From assembly GCA_029933895.1 (NCBI GenBank), contig JAOZNG010000019.1:1-12985 (forward strand): a stretch of 12,985 bases of DNA. The letters run 5' to 3'. The stretch is from an archaeon. Its GTDB lineage: Archaea > Altiarchaeota > Altiarchaeia > IMC4 > QMZM01. The notes below the pieces were generated by a model. It was not told where the DNA came from, ran no database searches, and saw nothing but the letters and a program-made list of their open reading frames with translations. The position numbers and the translations under genes are program-made. Shown here piece after piece: positions 1 through 6,221 of this stretch; within the stretch, counting starts at the first letter, position 1, and each line of letters begins with the position of its first letter.

Positions 1-18
1 CTCCAATGAATCCATTTT

Positions 19-2616
19 TCAGCAGGGAGAAGGTTTACCATCAATTCTCTCCATTACAACGTGATGCATCCTTCTAATAAACTCAAGCCGGTCCTCCATC
101 CGGAGAACATCCATGTAACCCTGGGCTATGAGATTGAAGGCGAAAGGAGATGGCACATCAGTTGAAACATATACCACATCTATATCACCAGCCCTTACCT
201 TCTCCATAACCTCCAAGGCATGCTCCACATCCATGAAATCCTCCACCACCTCCCTCCTAGACTCCCTTAGGATGGGAAAATCCGGCGAAACCCTCCTCAA
301 GAAACTCATCAATATCCGGGAGCCAACCTGTTGCCGGCCAACAGACTTCTTCCTGCCCTTGTACCTCCTCAGAATCATCAAGGAACGGGTCGCGCAGTGC
401 CTGAACCTCCTGGCTAAAACCTCGGTCCGATCAACCGCCTTCAACAAAACACTCCTGAAATCAAGGCTCCTTAAATCCTCGAAAGCCTGCTCCACCTGAA
501 GCCTTCTATCTCCGGAGGAGAGATAAAACCCGTTATCCGTGAGGGAGATAACAACATCCCTCCCCCCCCTCTTAGACACCATGTACGCAATCACCCTAGA
601 AAGAGCGTCATTAACCCTCCTCCCGAAAACAGTGTGGAAGACAACATACTTCTCACCCCTGAAACCCCTGTAGTGCTCCACCACAATCCTCCGGTCGGTG
701 GGAACCCTCGCATAAAGGAATTGCTCCCTCAGGTACCCGTATATGGAGTTCGCGGAATTCCTGTCCACATAAAGGTAATTATCTATGTAATCCAGTATCT
801 GCTCCCTGGACTCCTTCCTCTCCAGGCGTTCCTCCAGCAGCCGCCTGAAACGCCCAATCTCCACTGCTAAATCAAAGCTTAAGGGAAGCATCTCTGAAAA
901 CCAGGCGGGCACAGTAGGGATGCTGCTGTTAGCTGGCACCACCTGGGCAGTCTGACCCCTGCTGTATAGGAACCTGTAGGTGTTTCCTCCAAGGACAAAA
1001 ATATCACCTCTTCCAAGCCGCTCCAAGAAAGACTCCTCGATCTTCCCAATCCCCTGCCTGCCAATCTTGACTTTCACGCTGGTCTCGTCAGGGATTGTAC
1101 CAACATTGGTTGAATAAATCAGGCGAGCCAGCTTCGAGCGCCGACCCATCACCCCTCTGTCGTAGTTAACCCAGATCTTGGCGTATACATTCCTCTCCTC
1201 CAACTCCACATACTCTCCTGCCAGGTAGCTGATAACGGAATCAAAATCCTCCCTCGATAGATTACGGTAGCAGTAGCTTCTCCTGACCAGGTGGTAGACG
1301 TTTTCTATGTTCTGGACATCCTCTATACACAAACCATAAAGCTGCTGGGCAAGAACATCCAAGGCATTCAATGGAATCCGGATCCTGTCTATTTTACCCT
1401 CCAACGCATTCTTCAGTAACACAGAGCACTCCACCAGATCATCCCTGTCCATGACGATAATCCGACCCTTCGCCACAGAACGAAGTCTATGCCCTGATCT
1501 GCCAACCCTCTGAAGGGCCCTTGCAACTGACTTGGGGGAACCAAGAAGTATGACCAGGTCAATGTAACCGATATCTATGCCCAGCTCCAGACTGGTGGAG
1601 GAGACAACACATTTAAGCTTTCCATCTCTCAACCGGTTTTCGATATTGACCCTATTCTCTCTTGAAAGAGATGAATGATGCGCACCTATGTCTTCCATGA
1701 ACTGCTCAGGGAACCGCTGCTTGAGATTATGCACCACCCTCTCGGTAGCTGACCTGGTATTGGTAAACACAAGAGTGGTCTTGTGCTCGGATATCAGCTT
1801 TGACATCAGGGAGTACATGGAATCCTGAAGCTCTCTCTGTGTGGTATCTATAAGGTTAGGCACAGGAGTCAGAACCTTCATGTCAAGTTTTTTGATGTAG
1901 TTCACGTCCACAATCCAGCAATCCCTCACTTCGGTGTTATGGTATCCGACCAGAAACCCTGCCACCTCCTCCAGAGGGGATATCGTAGCAGATAAACCAA
2001 TACGGCAGAACATACCTGCATGATTCTGAAGCCTCTCCAGGCTCAGGGATAAATGAACACCCCTCTTATTCTCAGCCAGGGAATGGATTTCGTCAACCAC
2101 AACCCATCCGACGTCAGCTAAAAGATCCCGGAATCTGGGGGCGTTCAACACAATAGACAACGTCTCCGGCGTGGTGATGAGTATATGTGGTGGCTTCTTC
2201 AACATCTTTGACTTCTCATAGGAGGTTGTATCCCCTGTTCTAACAGCCACCCTGATTCCCAGATCACCTCCATACAGTTCCTCCATCCCCCGCAGGGGTT
2301 CATTAAGGTTCTTCTCTATGTCATTGTTCAACGCCTTCAGGGGTGAAACATAGATGCAATACACCCTGTCCTCAAGCTCGCCTTTATCTGAGAGAGAAAC
2401 AAGCTCGTTGATTATGGACAGAAACGCTGTTAAGGTCTTCCCCGAGCCGGTTGGGGCAGAAATCAGGGTATTAATCCTGCTATGGATGTTGTTTATGGCA
2501 TACCGCTGGGGTAACGCAAACCCATTAAACCTTCCCTTAAACCATTCCCTCACCAGGGGATGCAGTCTCCTGTAGATTTCACCCTCAGAGTAGGGTTTCT
2601 CTTGATACGTAATCAT
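19..2616 (-). CDS. lhr: Lhr-type superfamily 2 ATP-dependent helicase
   Basis: This 865-residue protein is a DEAD/DEAH-box helicase of the archaeal Lhr family (Lhr core), ATP-driven 3'-5' helicases or annealing factors linked to repair and recombination. Visible motifs are Walker A APTGSGKT (54-61), motif Ia SPLKAL (91-96), TTPETL (148-153), the Walker B box DEIH (175-178), motif III SAT (209-211), motif V around [12 protein letters not shown] (339-350) and motif [11 protein letters not shown] (369-377). The C-terminal half contains the [12 protein letters not shown] stretch typical of Lhr proteins, after which the family has a winged helix and a C-terminal domain. The length matches a full Lhr core. 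ATG lies 21 bp after the CBS gene stop. No clear Shine-Dalgarno sequence precedes it, and a T8 run lies between, so it may have its own transcript or depend on read-through. Family assignment is firm; the subgroup (Lhr1 or Lhr2) is not resolved. Confidence 0.95.
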   Translation of the reverse strand: MITYQEKPYSEGEIYRRLHPLVREWFKGRFNGFALPQRYAINNIHSRINTLISAPTGSGKTLTAFLSIINELVSLSDKGELEDRVYCIYVSPLKALNNDIEKNLNEPLRGMEELYGGDLGIRVAVRTGDTTSYEKSKMLKKPPHILITTPETLSIVLNAPRFRDLLADVGWVVVDEIHSLAENKRGVHLSLSLERLQNHAGMFCRIGLSATISPLEEVAGFLVGYHNTEVRDCWIVDVNYIKKLDMKVLTPVPNLIDTTQRELQDSMYSLMSKLISEHKTTLVFTNTRSATERVVHNLKQRFPEQFMEDIGAHHSSLSRENRVNIENRLRDGKLKCVVSSTSLELGIDIGYIDLVILLGSPKSVARALQRVGRSGHRLRSVAKGRIIVMDRDDLVECSVLLKNALEGKIDRIRIPLNALDVLAQQLYGLCIEDVQNIENVYHLVRRSYCYRNLSREDFDSVISYLAGEYVELEERNVYAKIWVNYDRGVMGRRSKLARLIYSTNVGTIPDETSVKVKIGRQGIGKIEESFLERLGRGDIFVLGGNTYRFLYSRGQTAQVVPANSSIPTVPAWFSEMLPLSFDLAVEIGRFRRLLEERLERKESREQILDYIDNYLYVDRNSANSIYGYLREQFLYARVPTDRRIVVEHYRGFRGEKYVVFHTVFGRRVNDALSRVIAYMVSKRGGRDVVISLTDNGFYLSSGDRRLQVEQAFEDLRSLDFRSVLLKAVDRTEVLARRFRHCATRSLMILRRYKGRKKSVGRQQVGSRILMSFLRRVSPDFPILRESRREVVEDFMDVEHALEVMEKVRAGDIDVVYVSTDVPSPFAFNLIAQGYMDVLRMEDRLEFIRRMHHVVMERIDGKPSPC

Positions 2617-2619
2617 CTT

Positions 2620-2627
2620 AAAAAAAA
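2620..2627 (-). terminator. T8 tract, possible oligo-T terminator between CBS gene and lhr
   Basis: The minus strand carries eight consecutive T in the 21 bp between the CBS gene stop and the lhr ATG. Archaeal RNA polymerase terminates at such non-template T-tracts without needing a hairpin. The tract ends only three bases before the lhr start codon, so complete termination would remove lhr from the operon; partial termination would lower its expression. This function is inferred; only the tract is seen. Confidence 0.35.
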
Positions 2628-2637
2628 GCTGGATAGA

Positions 2638-3063
2638 TCAGTAATTCTTTGACTTCAATATCTCGATGTATCTCTCAAGGACTTGGATAAACCTTGTCTC
2701 CTCCGTGATTAAATCCTCTATGGAGAGTATACCGTCCAGGGACTCACCTGAAGAAACCACTAACCTCTTATAGCCTGTTTCGTTGAAAACCTCCACAGCT
2801 TCCTCCAGGGAGGTAAACGGATGTATGGTTGCCAGAGGAGAACTCATCACCTCCTTCACCCTCGTAATCCCTGGGTCTTTCTTCCTGACTACTACCTTGG
2901 AGATAACATCAGATCCAGTGATTATTCCAGCTGCTTCTCCACCATCCTCAACCACAAGACAACCCACATCATAGTCAGACATCAACTCAGCTGCCTTCAA
3001 AACGGTATCTCTTGAATCAACAGTGACAACATCCTTTACCATCACATCCTTCACGTCAACCAT
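2638..3063 (-). CDS. Two-CBS-domain protein
   Basis: This 141-residue protein consists almost wholly of a tandem CBS pair (Bateman module). The first CBS spans about residues 7-60 (VMVKDVVTV, then GIITGSDVISKVV) and the second about 70-125 (VMSSPLATI, then GILSIEDLI). A short charged helix follows (127-141). CBS pairs bind adenine nucleotides such as AMP, ATP or SAM and usually regulate a partner. There is no attached enzymatic, DNA-binding or transport domain, so the partner and ligand are unknown. It lies 34 bp downstream of the DUF424 gene on the same strand and probably belongs to that operon. The ATG at 3063 gives the expected N-terminus directly before the first CBS. No strong Shine-Dalgarno is seen. 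The cytosolic location is inferred from the lack of signal or membrane segments. Confidence 0.9.
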   Translation of the reverse strand: MVDVKDVMVKDVVTVDSRDTVLKAAELMSDYDVGCLVVEDGGEAAGIITGSDVISKVVVRKKDPGITRVKEVMSSPLATIHPFTSLEEAVEVFNETGYKRLVVSSGESLDGILSIEDLITEETRFIQVLERYIEILKSKNY

Positions 3064-3070
3064 TTCAACT

Positions 3071-3097
3071 CAGGTAATATAAACAGGTATTCAGGTA
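3071..3097. repeat. Three direct copies of CAGGTA between DUF424 and CBS genes
   Basis: The 34 bp between the DUF424 stop and the CBS start holds CAGGTA at 3071-3076, 3084-3089 and 3092-3097 (TACCTG on the coding strand). The coding strand also has a TATA-like TTTATATTA between the first two copies. That box is too close to the CBS ATG (about 13 bp) for normal archaeal initiation upstream of the start codon. The copies might be an operator or chance; the last one abuts the DUF424 stop codon. Confidence 0.35.
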
Positions 3098-3388
3098 TTA
3101 AATCTCAACCACCTGGGCATGCTTTACTCCCGCAATCTCCAACACATTGTTAGCATCCACAAAACCCCGGCCCACAGCCTTGTCCACAACATCGTTGCCG
3201 AGAAGATTTAATATGGTGGCCTCACTGAAAAGACCTCCCAGGGAATCAGGGCTCATCCGGTCGCCCTTATAGAAGTCCTCTTTCACCTCCATAACCAGGT
3301 CACCCTCCATTAATGTTTTACCCAACAACTCCTCGTCGCATACCGCAACAAGAGTCTCACCTCCCCTGTCATGGACCTTAACGTACAT
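3098..3388 (-). CDS. DUF424 family protein
   Basis: I recognise this 96-residue protein as DUF424, a small archaeal family commonly encoded beside aIF2 beta, as here. Typical features are the opening MYVKVHD, a central hydrophobic/acidic strand (VCDEELLGKTLMEGD) and the conserved GNDVVDKAVGRGFVD region around 64-78, followed by a short VLEIAGVKHAQVVEI end. No signal peptide or membrane segment is visible, so it is likely cytosolic. Its molecular function is not established. Its ATG follows the aIF2 beta stop codon after one base, so translation is probably coupled. The steady association of the family with aIF2 beta suggests a link to translation or RNA, but that is inference from context. 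Confidence 0.88.
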   Translation of the reverse strand: MYVKVHDRGGETLVAVCDEELLGKTLMEGDLVMEVKEDFYKGDRMSPDSLGGLFSEATILNLLGNDVVDKAVGRGFVDANNVLEIAGVKHAQVVEI

Positions 3389-3389
3389 C

Positions 3390-3803
3390 CTATTTTATCT
3401 TCTTCAGAGGCCACCAGCCACCACATGCGGTGCACTTTATAATTTTCTCCCCCTTAAGCTCTGTCACCTTGGTATCCGGCCTGTGGCATTCATGGCAGAA
3501 GACATACTCTTCAGCATATTTTTTTATTTTCTCCTCTATCATGGACTTCTTAAGGCGTCTCTGTATAATAGCTTTCCTTCCATCGTATGTCGCGGGAGCT
3601 GCCAGCTCCTTGATGATATAAAGAAGCACGTGCTTTGGCTCCCGCTGGAAGGCATCAGCTACCTCATTGAAGTTCATTATGTGTGTCTGCTTGCCCTGGA
3701 TGTTTGTCTTGATTTCAGGCATCTCGAACCTGGCCGGGCTCTTTAGTTCATCAGGCAGATTATCCCAAACCCTGTCCAGAAGCTCCCCGTACCTGTACCT
3801 CAT
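3390..3803 (-). CDS. eif2b: Translation initiation factor aIF2, beta subunit
   Basis: This 137-residue protein is the beta subunit of archaeal initiation factor 2, the GTP-dependent heterotrimer that brings initiator Met-tRNA to the small ribosomal subunit. An N-terminal helix (5-16) that normally contacts the gamma subunit is followed by the alpha/beta core with NFNEVADAFQREPKHVLLY (44-62) and the ELAAPATYDGRKAIIQRRLK segment (66-85). A C-terminal zinc ribbon uses C103, C106, C124 and C127. Length and domain order match full-length archaeal aIF2 beta. The ATG lies one base after the stop of the histone-fold gene and one base separates its own stop from DUF424, giving a tight three-gene operon. 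A GAGG sequence about nine bases upstream of the ATG could serve as ribosome-binding site. The alpha and gamma genes are not in the window, as is usual in archaea. Confidence 0.97.
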   Translation of the reverse strand: MRYRYGELLDRVWDNLPDELKSPARFEMPEIKTNIQGKQTHIMNFNEVADAFQREPKHVLLYIIKELAAPATYDGRKAIIQRRLKKSMIEEKIKKYAEEYVFCHECHRPDTKVTELKGEKIIKCTACGGWWPLKKIK

Positions 3804-3804
3804 T

Positions 3805-4257
3805 CTATAAATCCTCTACCTCATCATCCGCTTCATCTTTTTCTGGGCTCTCTGATTCCTCTTCCCCGTACCTGACCACGGGACCGTCGAAGGAAATGAA
3901 TTTCCGGTTAACGTCTCTTATCAGGGAATCACAGTCCTGCTTGATTTTCTCCAGGCTGGCTACAATCCTGTGCCGCTCCTGCTCCACATCATCCACCATC
4001 TCATAGGGCTCGATGGCGGTCTTGAAGTCGTCCAGCTCCACCATAGTGTAGTCGGATTCATTCATCTTGGCCGCTATCTTCCGGCAAATCTTCTCAAGCC
4101 ACAGGTTCATCTCCACCTTAACCCGGCCCCTGATCATCTTGTCATTGTCCAGCTCAGCCTTCATAAGCCGGACCACTGGAGCCATAGCGAAAGCAAACTC
4201 TCTGCCCTCATCTTCTTCCATAGAGACCGCATCCATTACTTCATCGTTTTCTTCCAT
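3805..4257 (-). CDS. Probable histone-fold protein with C-terminal coiled coil and acidic tail
   Basis: This 150-residue protein has a stretch at about 24-86 that aligns by eye with archaeal histones over the full fold, with about two residues difference in length. MAPVVRLMK corresponds to the first helix (compare IAPIGRIIK of HMfB), the NLWLEKICRKIAAKM region to the long central helix, and TMVELDDFKTAIEPY to the last loop and helix (compare TIKAEDIELAVRRF). It then departs from ordinary 65-70-residue histones: a predicted amphipathic helix (about 88-119, VEQERHRIVASLEKIKQ) and a very acidic tail (132-150) follow, and the N-terminus is also acidic. I chose ATG 4257 over an in-frame TTG at 4272 because the TATA box at 4283-4292 predicts transcription starting near 4262, downstream of the TTG. 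It heads the aIF2 beta operon. The fold assignment is by pattern, not search. DNA binding is uncertain, because the protein is acidic overall. Confidence 0.72.
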   Translation of the reverse strand: MEENDEVMDAVSMEEDEGREFAFAMAPVVRLMKAELDNDKMIRGRVKVEMNLWLEKICRKIAAKMNESDYTMVELDDFKTAIEPYEMVDDVEQERHRIVASLEKIKQDCDSLIRDVNRKFISFDGPVVRYGEEESESPEKDEADDEVEDL

Positions 4258-4272
4258 TTTTTTGACCCGCAA

Positions 4273-4676
4273 TAAGAGTTAGTTAAATATAAGATTACAG
4301 GTAAAAATAAGGAACCAGCAGAGGAATTAATTACCTATGCATCCGATAAACAACTTTCCCCCGGTAGCAGCGAGGTAAGGCTGGAGTACCACGCATTTTA
4401 TCATTCATTCAATCTCCAATAAAAATTTCATGCCGGAACAAATTTAATCCTTATCCCTCCCCAAATTCATCTCCACCTGATTTATCTCCTGTTATCATTA
4501 CTGCTTCTCTGAGATTAAATTGTTTACGGGACATGAGCAGATTCCTCAAATCTCCGTTCTTGTATCCCTTTTGTAGTTTACTTAGAGGGATATGATTTTT
4601 CCATCCTTTTCCAAGAGAATATTATTCGCTTCTTAGCAACAGACAGCCCATGCACTGGATGCAGATGTTACATGGA
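4273..4676. other. Non-coding gap of about 400 bp
   Basis: No convincing gene lies between the histone-fold gene and the cyclophilin stop. Contents: the operon TATA box at 4283-4292; a GC-rich patch around 4342-4394 that can fold into a small hairpin (GGTA 4363-4366 with TACC 4387-4390, CAGC 4368-4371 with GCTG 4380-4383); a 25-codon minus-strand frame (4331-4408) preceded by GGAG; a start-poor open minus-strand frame (4451-4621) with protein-like composition; and a 7 bp inverted repeat TATCCCT/AGGGATA (4563-4569 and 4586-4592). None is strong enough to call a gene. No tRNA-like cloverleaf was seen. Confidence 0.6.
4283..4292 (-). promoter_or_regulatory. TATA box of the histone-fold/aIF2 beta operon
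   Basis: The minus strand reads TTATATTTAA here, a good archaeal TATA element. Its centre is about 25 bp from position 4262, which would give a leader of roughly five bases before the ATG at 4257. No Shine-Dalgarno motif precedes that ATG, which fits a leaderless or near-leaderless mRNA. Confidence 0.55.
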
Positions 4677-5216
4677 TTATTTGATGGTAACTCTGAGCAT
4701 TTTATCGCCTTGTTTGATTTTTTCCACAACATCCATTCCGTCAACCACTTTACCGAACACGGCATACTCTCCATCCAGGTTATGTGCAGGTCCCAGGGTT
4801 ATGTAGAACTGCGATGTGGCGCTGTTAACATCAGAGGGCTTGCGGGCCATACCCACCATGCCCCTGTCATGTTTGAGCTGGGAAGCTATCTCCAGAGGAA
4901 TGGTTTCCTCTGAGCCGCCTGTGCCATCACCTCTGGGGTCGCCTCCCTGTATAACAAAACCAGGAACCACACGATGGAAAGACAGGTTGTCATAGAAGCC
5001 CCTCCCAGCCAGCTCGATGAAATTCCCTGTTGTTAAAGGCATCAAGTCCTTATACAGGAGAATTGTGATGTTGCCCTTCACTGTCTCGATAACAGCGTAG
5101 CTGTTTATTTCTTCCATGATTGTTGATGAAGTAGTTTGTGTTATCTCATCCACACATCCCCCGAACAGGATGATAAACAGGGATAGCTGCGTAACCAGAA
5201 TATCTCTTGTTTTCAT
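4677..5216 (-). CDS. Lipoprotein-like cyclophilin-type peptidyl-prolyl isomerase
   Basis: This 179-residue cyclophilin catalyses cis-trans isomerisation of X-Pro bonds and so helps protein folding. The N-terminus is a signal sequence, with a hydrophobic stretch at about 8-18 and then FGGC with C21, which resembles a lipobox. The mature enzyme would therefore be anchored outside the cytoplasmic membrane. The catalytic domain (about 39-179) has [14 protein letters not shown] (80-93), with R82 at the catalytic arginine position and F87 and Q90 matching CypA F60 and Q63, and [10 protein letters not shown] (132-141). CypA W121 aligns with N146 and H126 with Y151, so cyclosporin binding is probably weak. 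The start codon overlaps the stop of the dehydrogenase gene as ATGA, so translation is coupled. Domain identity is firm; lipid attachment is inferred. Confidence 0.93.
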   Translation of the reverse strand: MKTRDILVTQLSLFIILFGGCVDEITQTTSSTIMEEINSYAVIETVKGNITILLYKDLMPLTTGNFIELAGRGFYDNLSFHRVVPGFVIQGGDPRGDGTGGSEETIPLEIASQLKHDRGMVGMARKPSDVNSATSQFYITLGPAHNLDGEYAVFGKVVDGMDVVEKIKQGDKMLRVTIK

Positions 5217-6217
5217 CTTATCTTGGATATCACATACTCTGTATACTCCGAAGTCTTGGATGTTCCTCCAAGGTCATATGTAAGCTTTTCTCCCTCCTCA
5301 AGGGCTTTCTTCACAGCATCCAATACTGTTTCAGCCTCCTTTTCCATCCCCAGATGCCTGAGCATTAAAACCCCGGATAGTATGGTTGCCGTGGGATTAA
5401 CCCTGTCCATGCCAGCATACTTTGGAGCAGAGCCGTGGACGGGCTCGAATACAGCATATTCTGCCCCAATGTTGGCTCCGGGAGCAACCCCCAGCCCGCC
5501 TACGAGACCGGCGCAGAGGTCTGAGACTATGTCCCCGAAGAGATTGGTGGATACCAGCACATCATAGAGCTCTGGCTTCTTCACCAGTTGCATGCACATG
5601 TTATCAACTATCCTGTCCTCGAACTCTATGTCAGGATAGTCCCTGGCTACCTCTCTTCCAGTATCAAGGAACAAGCCATCAGTATACTTCAGGATGTTCG
5701 CCTTATGTATCGCAGTAACTTTCTTTCGGTTCTCTTTTCTGGCGTACTCGAAAGCGAACCTGAAAATACGCTCCGAGCCCTCCCTGGTTATCAACCGAAT
5801 AGCTTCAGCCCCCGTATGCTCCTCGTTGAGGTATCTCTCATTGCCTATGTAGAGGCCCTCCATGTTCTCCCTCACCACCACAAGGTCTATGTCGCCATAC
5901 CTTGAGGGAACGCCCCTGAAGGATCTGGCAGGCCTCAGGTTAGCATAAAGACCCAGCTTTTTCCTTAATGCAACATTAACGCTCCTGAAACCGGAACCCA
6001 CGGGTGTTGTTATAGGACCCTTCAACGCTGTCTTGTTTCCCTTCACCGCCTCAATCACGGAATCAGGTAATGGAGTGCCCACATCCTGCATTATTGCCTG
6101 GCCCGCATAAGCAAACTCGTAATCTATACCTGCTCCAGATGCCTCAATAATCTTCAGTGCTGAATCAACAACTTCAGGACCTATTCCATCTCCGGGTATA
6201 ACCGTAATCTTCTTCAT
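5213..6217 (-). CDS. icd: Isocitrate dehydrogenase-family enzyme (beta-decarboxylating)
   Basis: This 334-residue enzyme belongs to the isocitrate/isopropylmalate dehydrogenase family, which oxidatively decarboxylates a 2-hydroxyacid with NAD or NADP and a divalent metal. It opens with [13 protein letters not shown]. The substrate loop [21 protein letters not shown] has S79 and N81 (E. coli IDH S113 and N115), R85, R95 and then R116, which favours isocitrate over isopropylmalate or homoisocitrate. Y123 and K172 match the catalytic Tyr/Lys pair, and D205, D229 and D233 match the metal ligands. In the cofactor pocket K266, Y267 and V273 resemble NADP enzymes (E. coli K344, Y345, V351), as does Y314, but the R395 position is G318. 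Length fits the short NAD-IDH/IPMDH type. GAGGTG seven bases upstream is a good ribosome-binding site. Isocitrate as substrate is likely; the cofactor is uncertain. Confidence 0.88.
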   Translation of the reverse strand: MKKITVIPGDGIGPEVVDSALKIIEASGAGIDYEFAYAGQAIMQDVGTPLPDSVIEAVKGNKTALKGPITTPVGSGFRSVNVALRKKLGLYANLRPARSFRGVPSRYGDIDLVVVRENMEGLYIGNERYLNEEHTGAEAIRLITREGSERIFRFAFEYARKENRKKVTAIHKANILKYTDGLFLDTGREVARDYPDIEFEDRIVDNMCMQLVKKPELYDVLVSTNLFGDIVSDLCAGLVGGLGVAPGANIGAEYAVFEPVHGSAPKYAGMDRVNPTATILSGVLMLRHLGMEKEAETVLDAVKKALEEGEKLTYDLGGTSKTSEYTEYVISKIR

Positions 6218-6221
6218 TCAC

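Noticed and set aside
128..499. Plus-strand frame of 123 codons inside lhr.
   Set aside because: It lies entirely antisense to a well-conserved helicase domain, with Ser/Thr-rich composition and no ribosome-binding site.
3805..4257. A GINS subunit as the identity of this protein.
   Set aside because: GINS genes can lie near aIF2 beta and have similar length, but the sequence follows the histone-fold helix pattern position by position. I could not see the GINS A/B domain pattern. A profile search would settle it.
4258..4272. TTG at 4272 as the start of the histone-fold protein.
   Set aside because: The predicted transcription start from the TATA box falls near 4262, downstream of the TTG, and the added residues (MRVKK) bring no conserved feature. 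The ATG at 4257 is preferred.
4563..4592. Inverted repeat TATCCCT/AGGGATA as a terminator of the cyclophilin operon.
   Set aside because: On the minus strand, where the operon is transcribed, no T-tract follows. The T5 is on the plus-strand side, where no gene ends.
5213..6217. 3-isopropylmalate or homoisocitrate dehydrogenase.
   Set aside because: The loop with S79 and N81 and the [11 protein letters not shown] context match isocitrate dehydrogenases better than the hydrophobic loop of IPMDH or the homoisocitrate enzymes. No leucine or lysine pathway genes are nearby.
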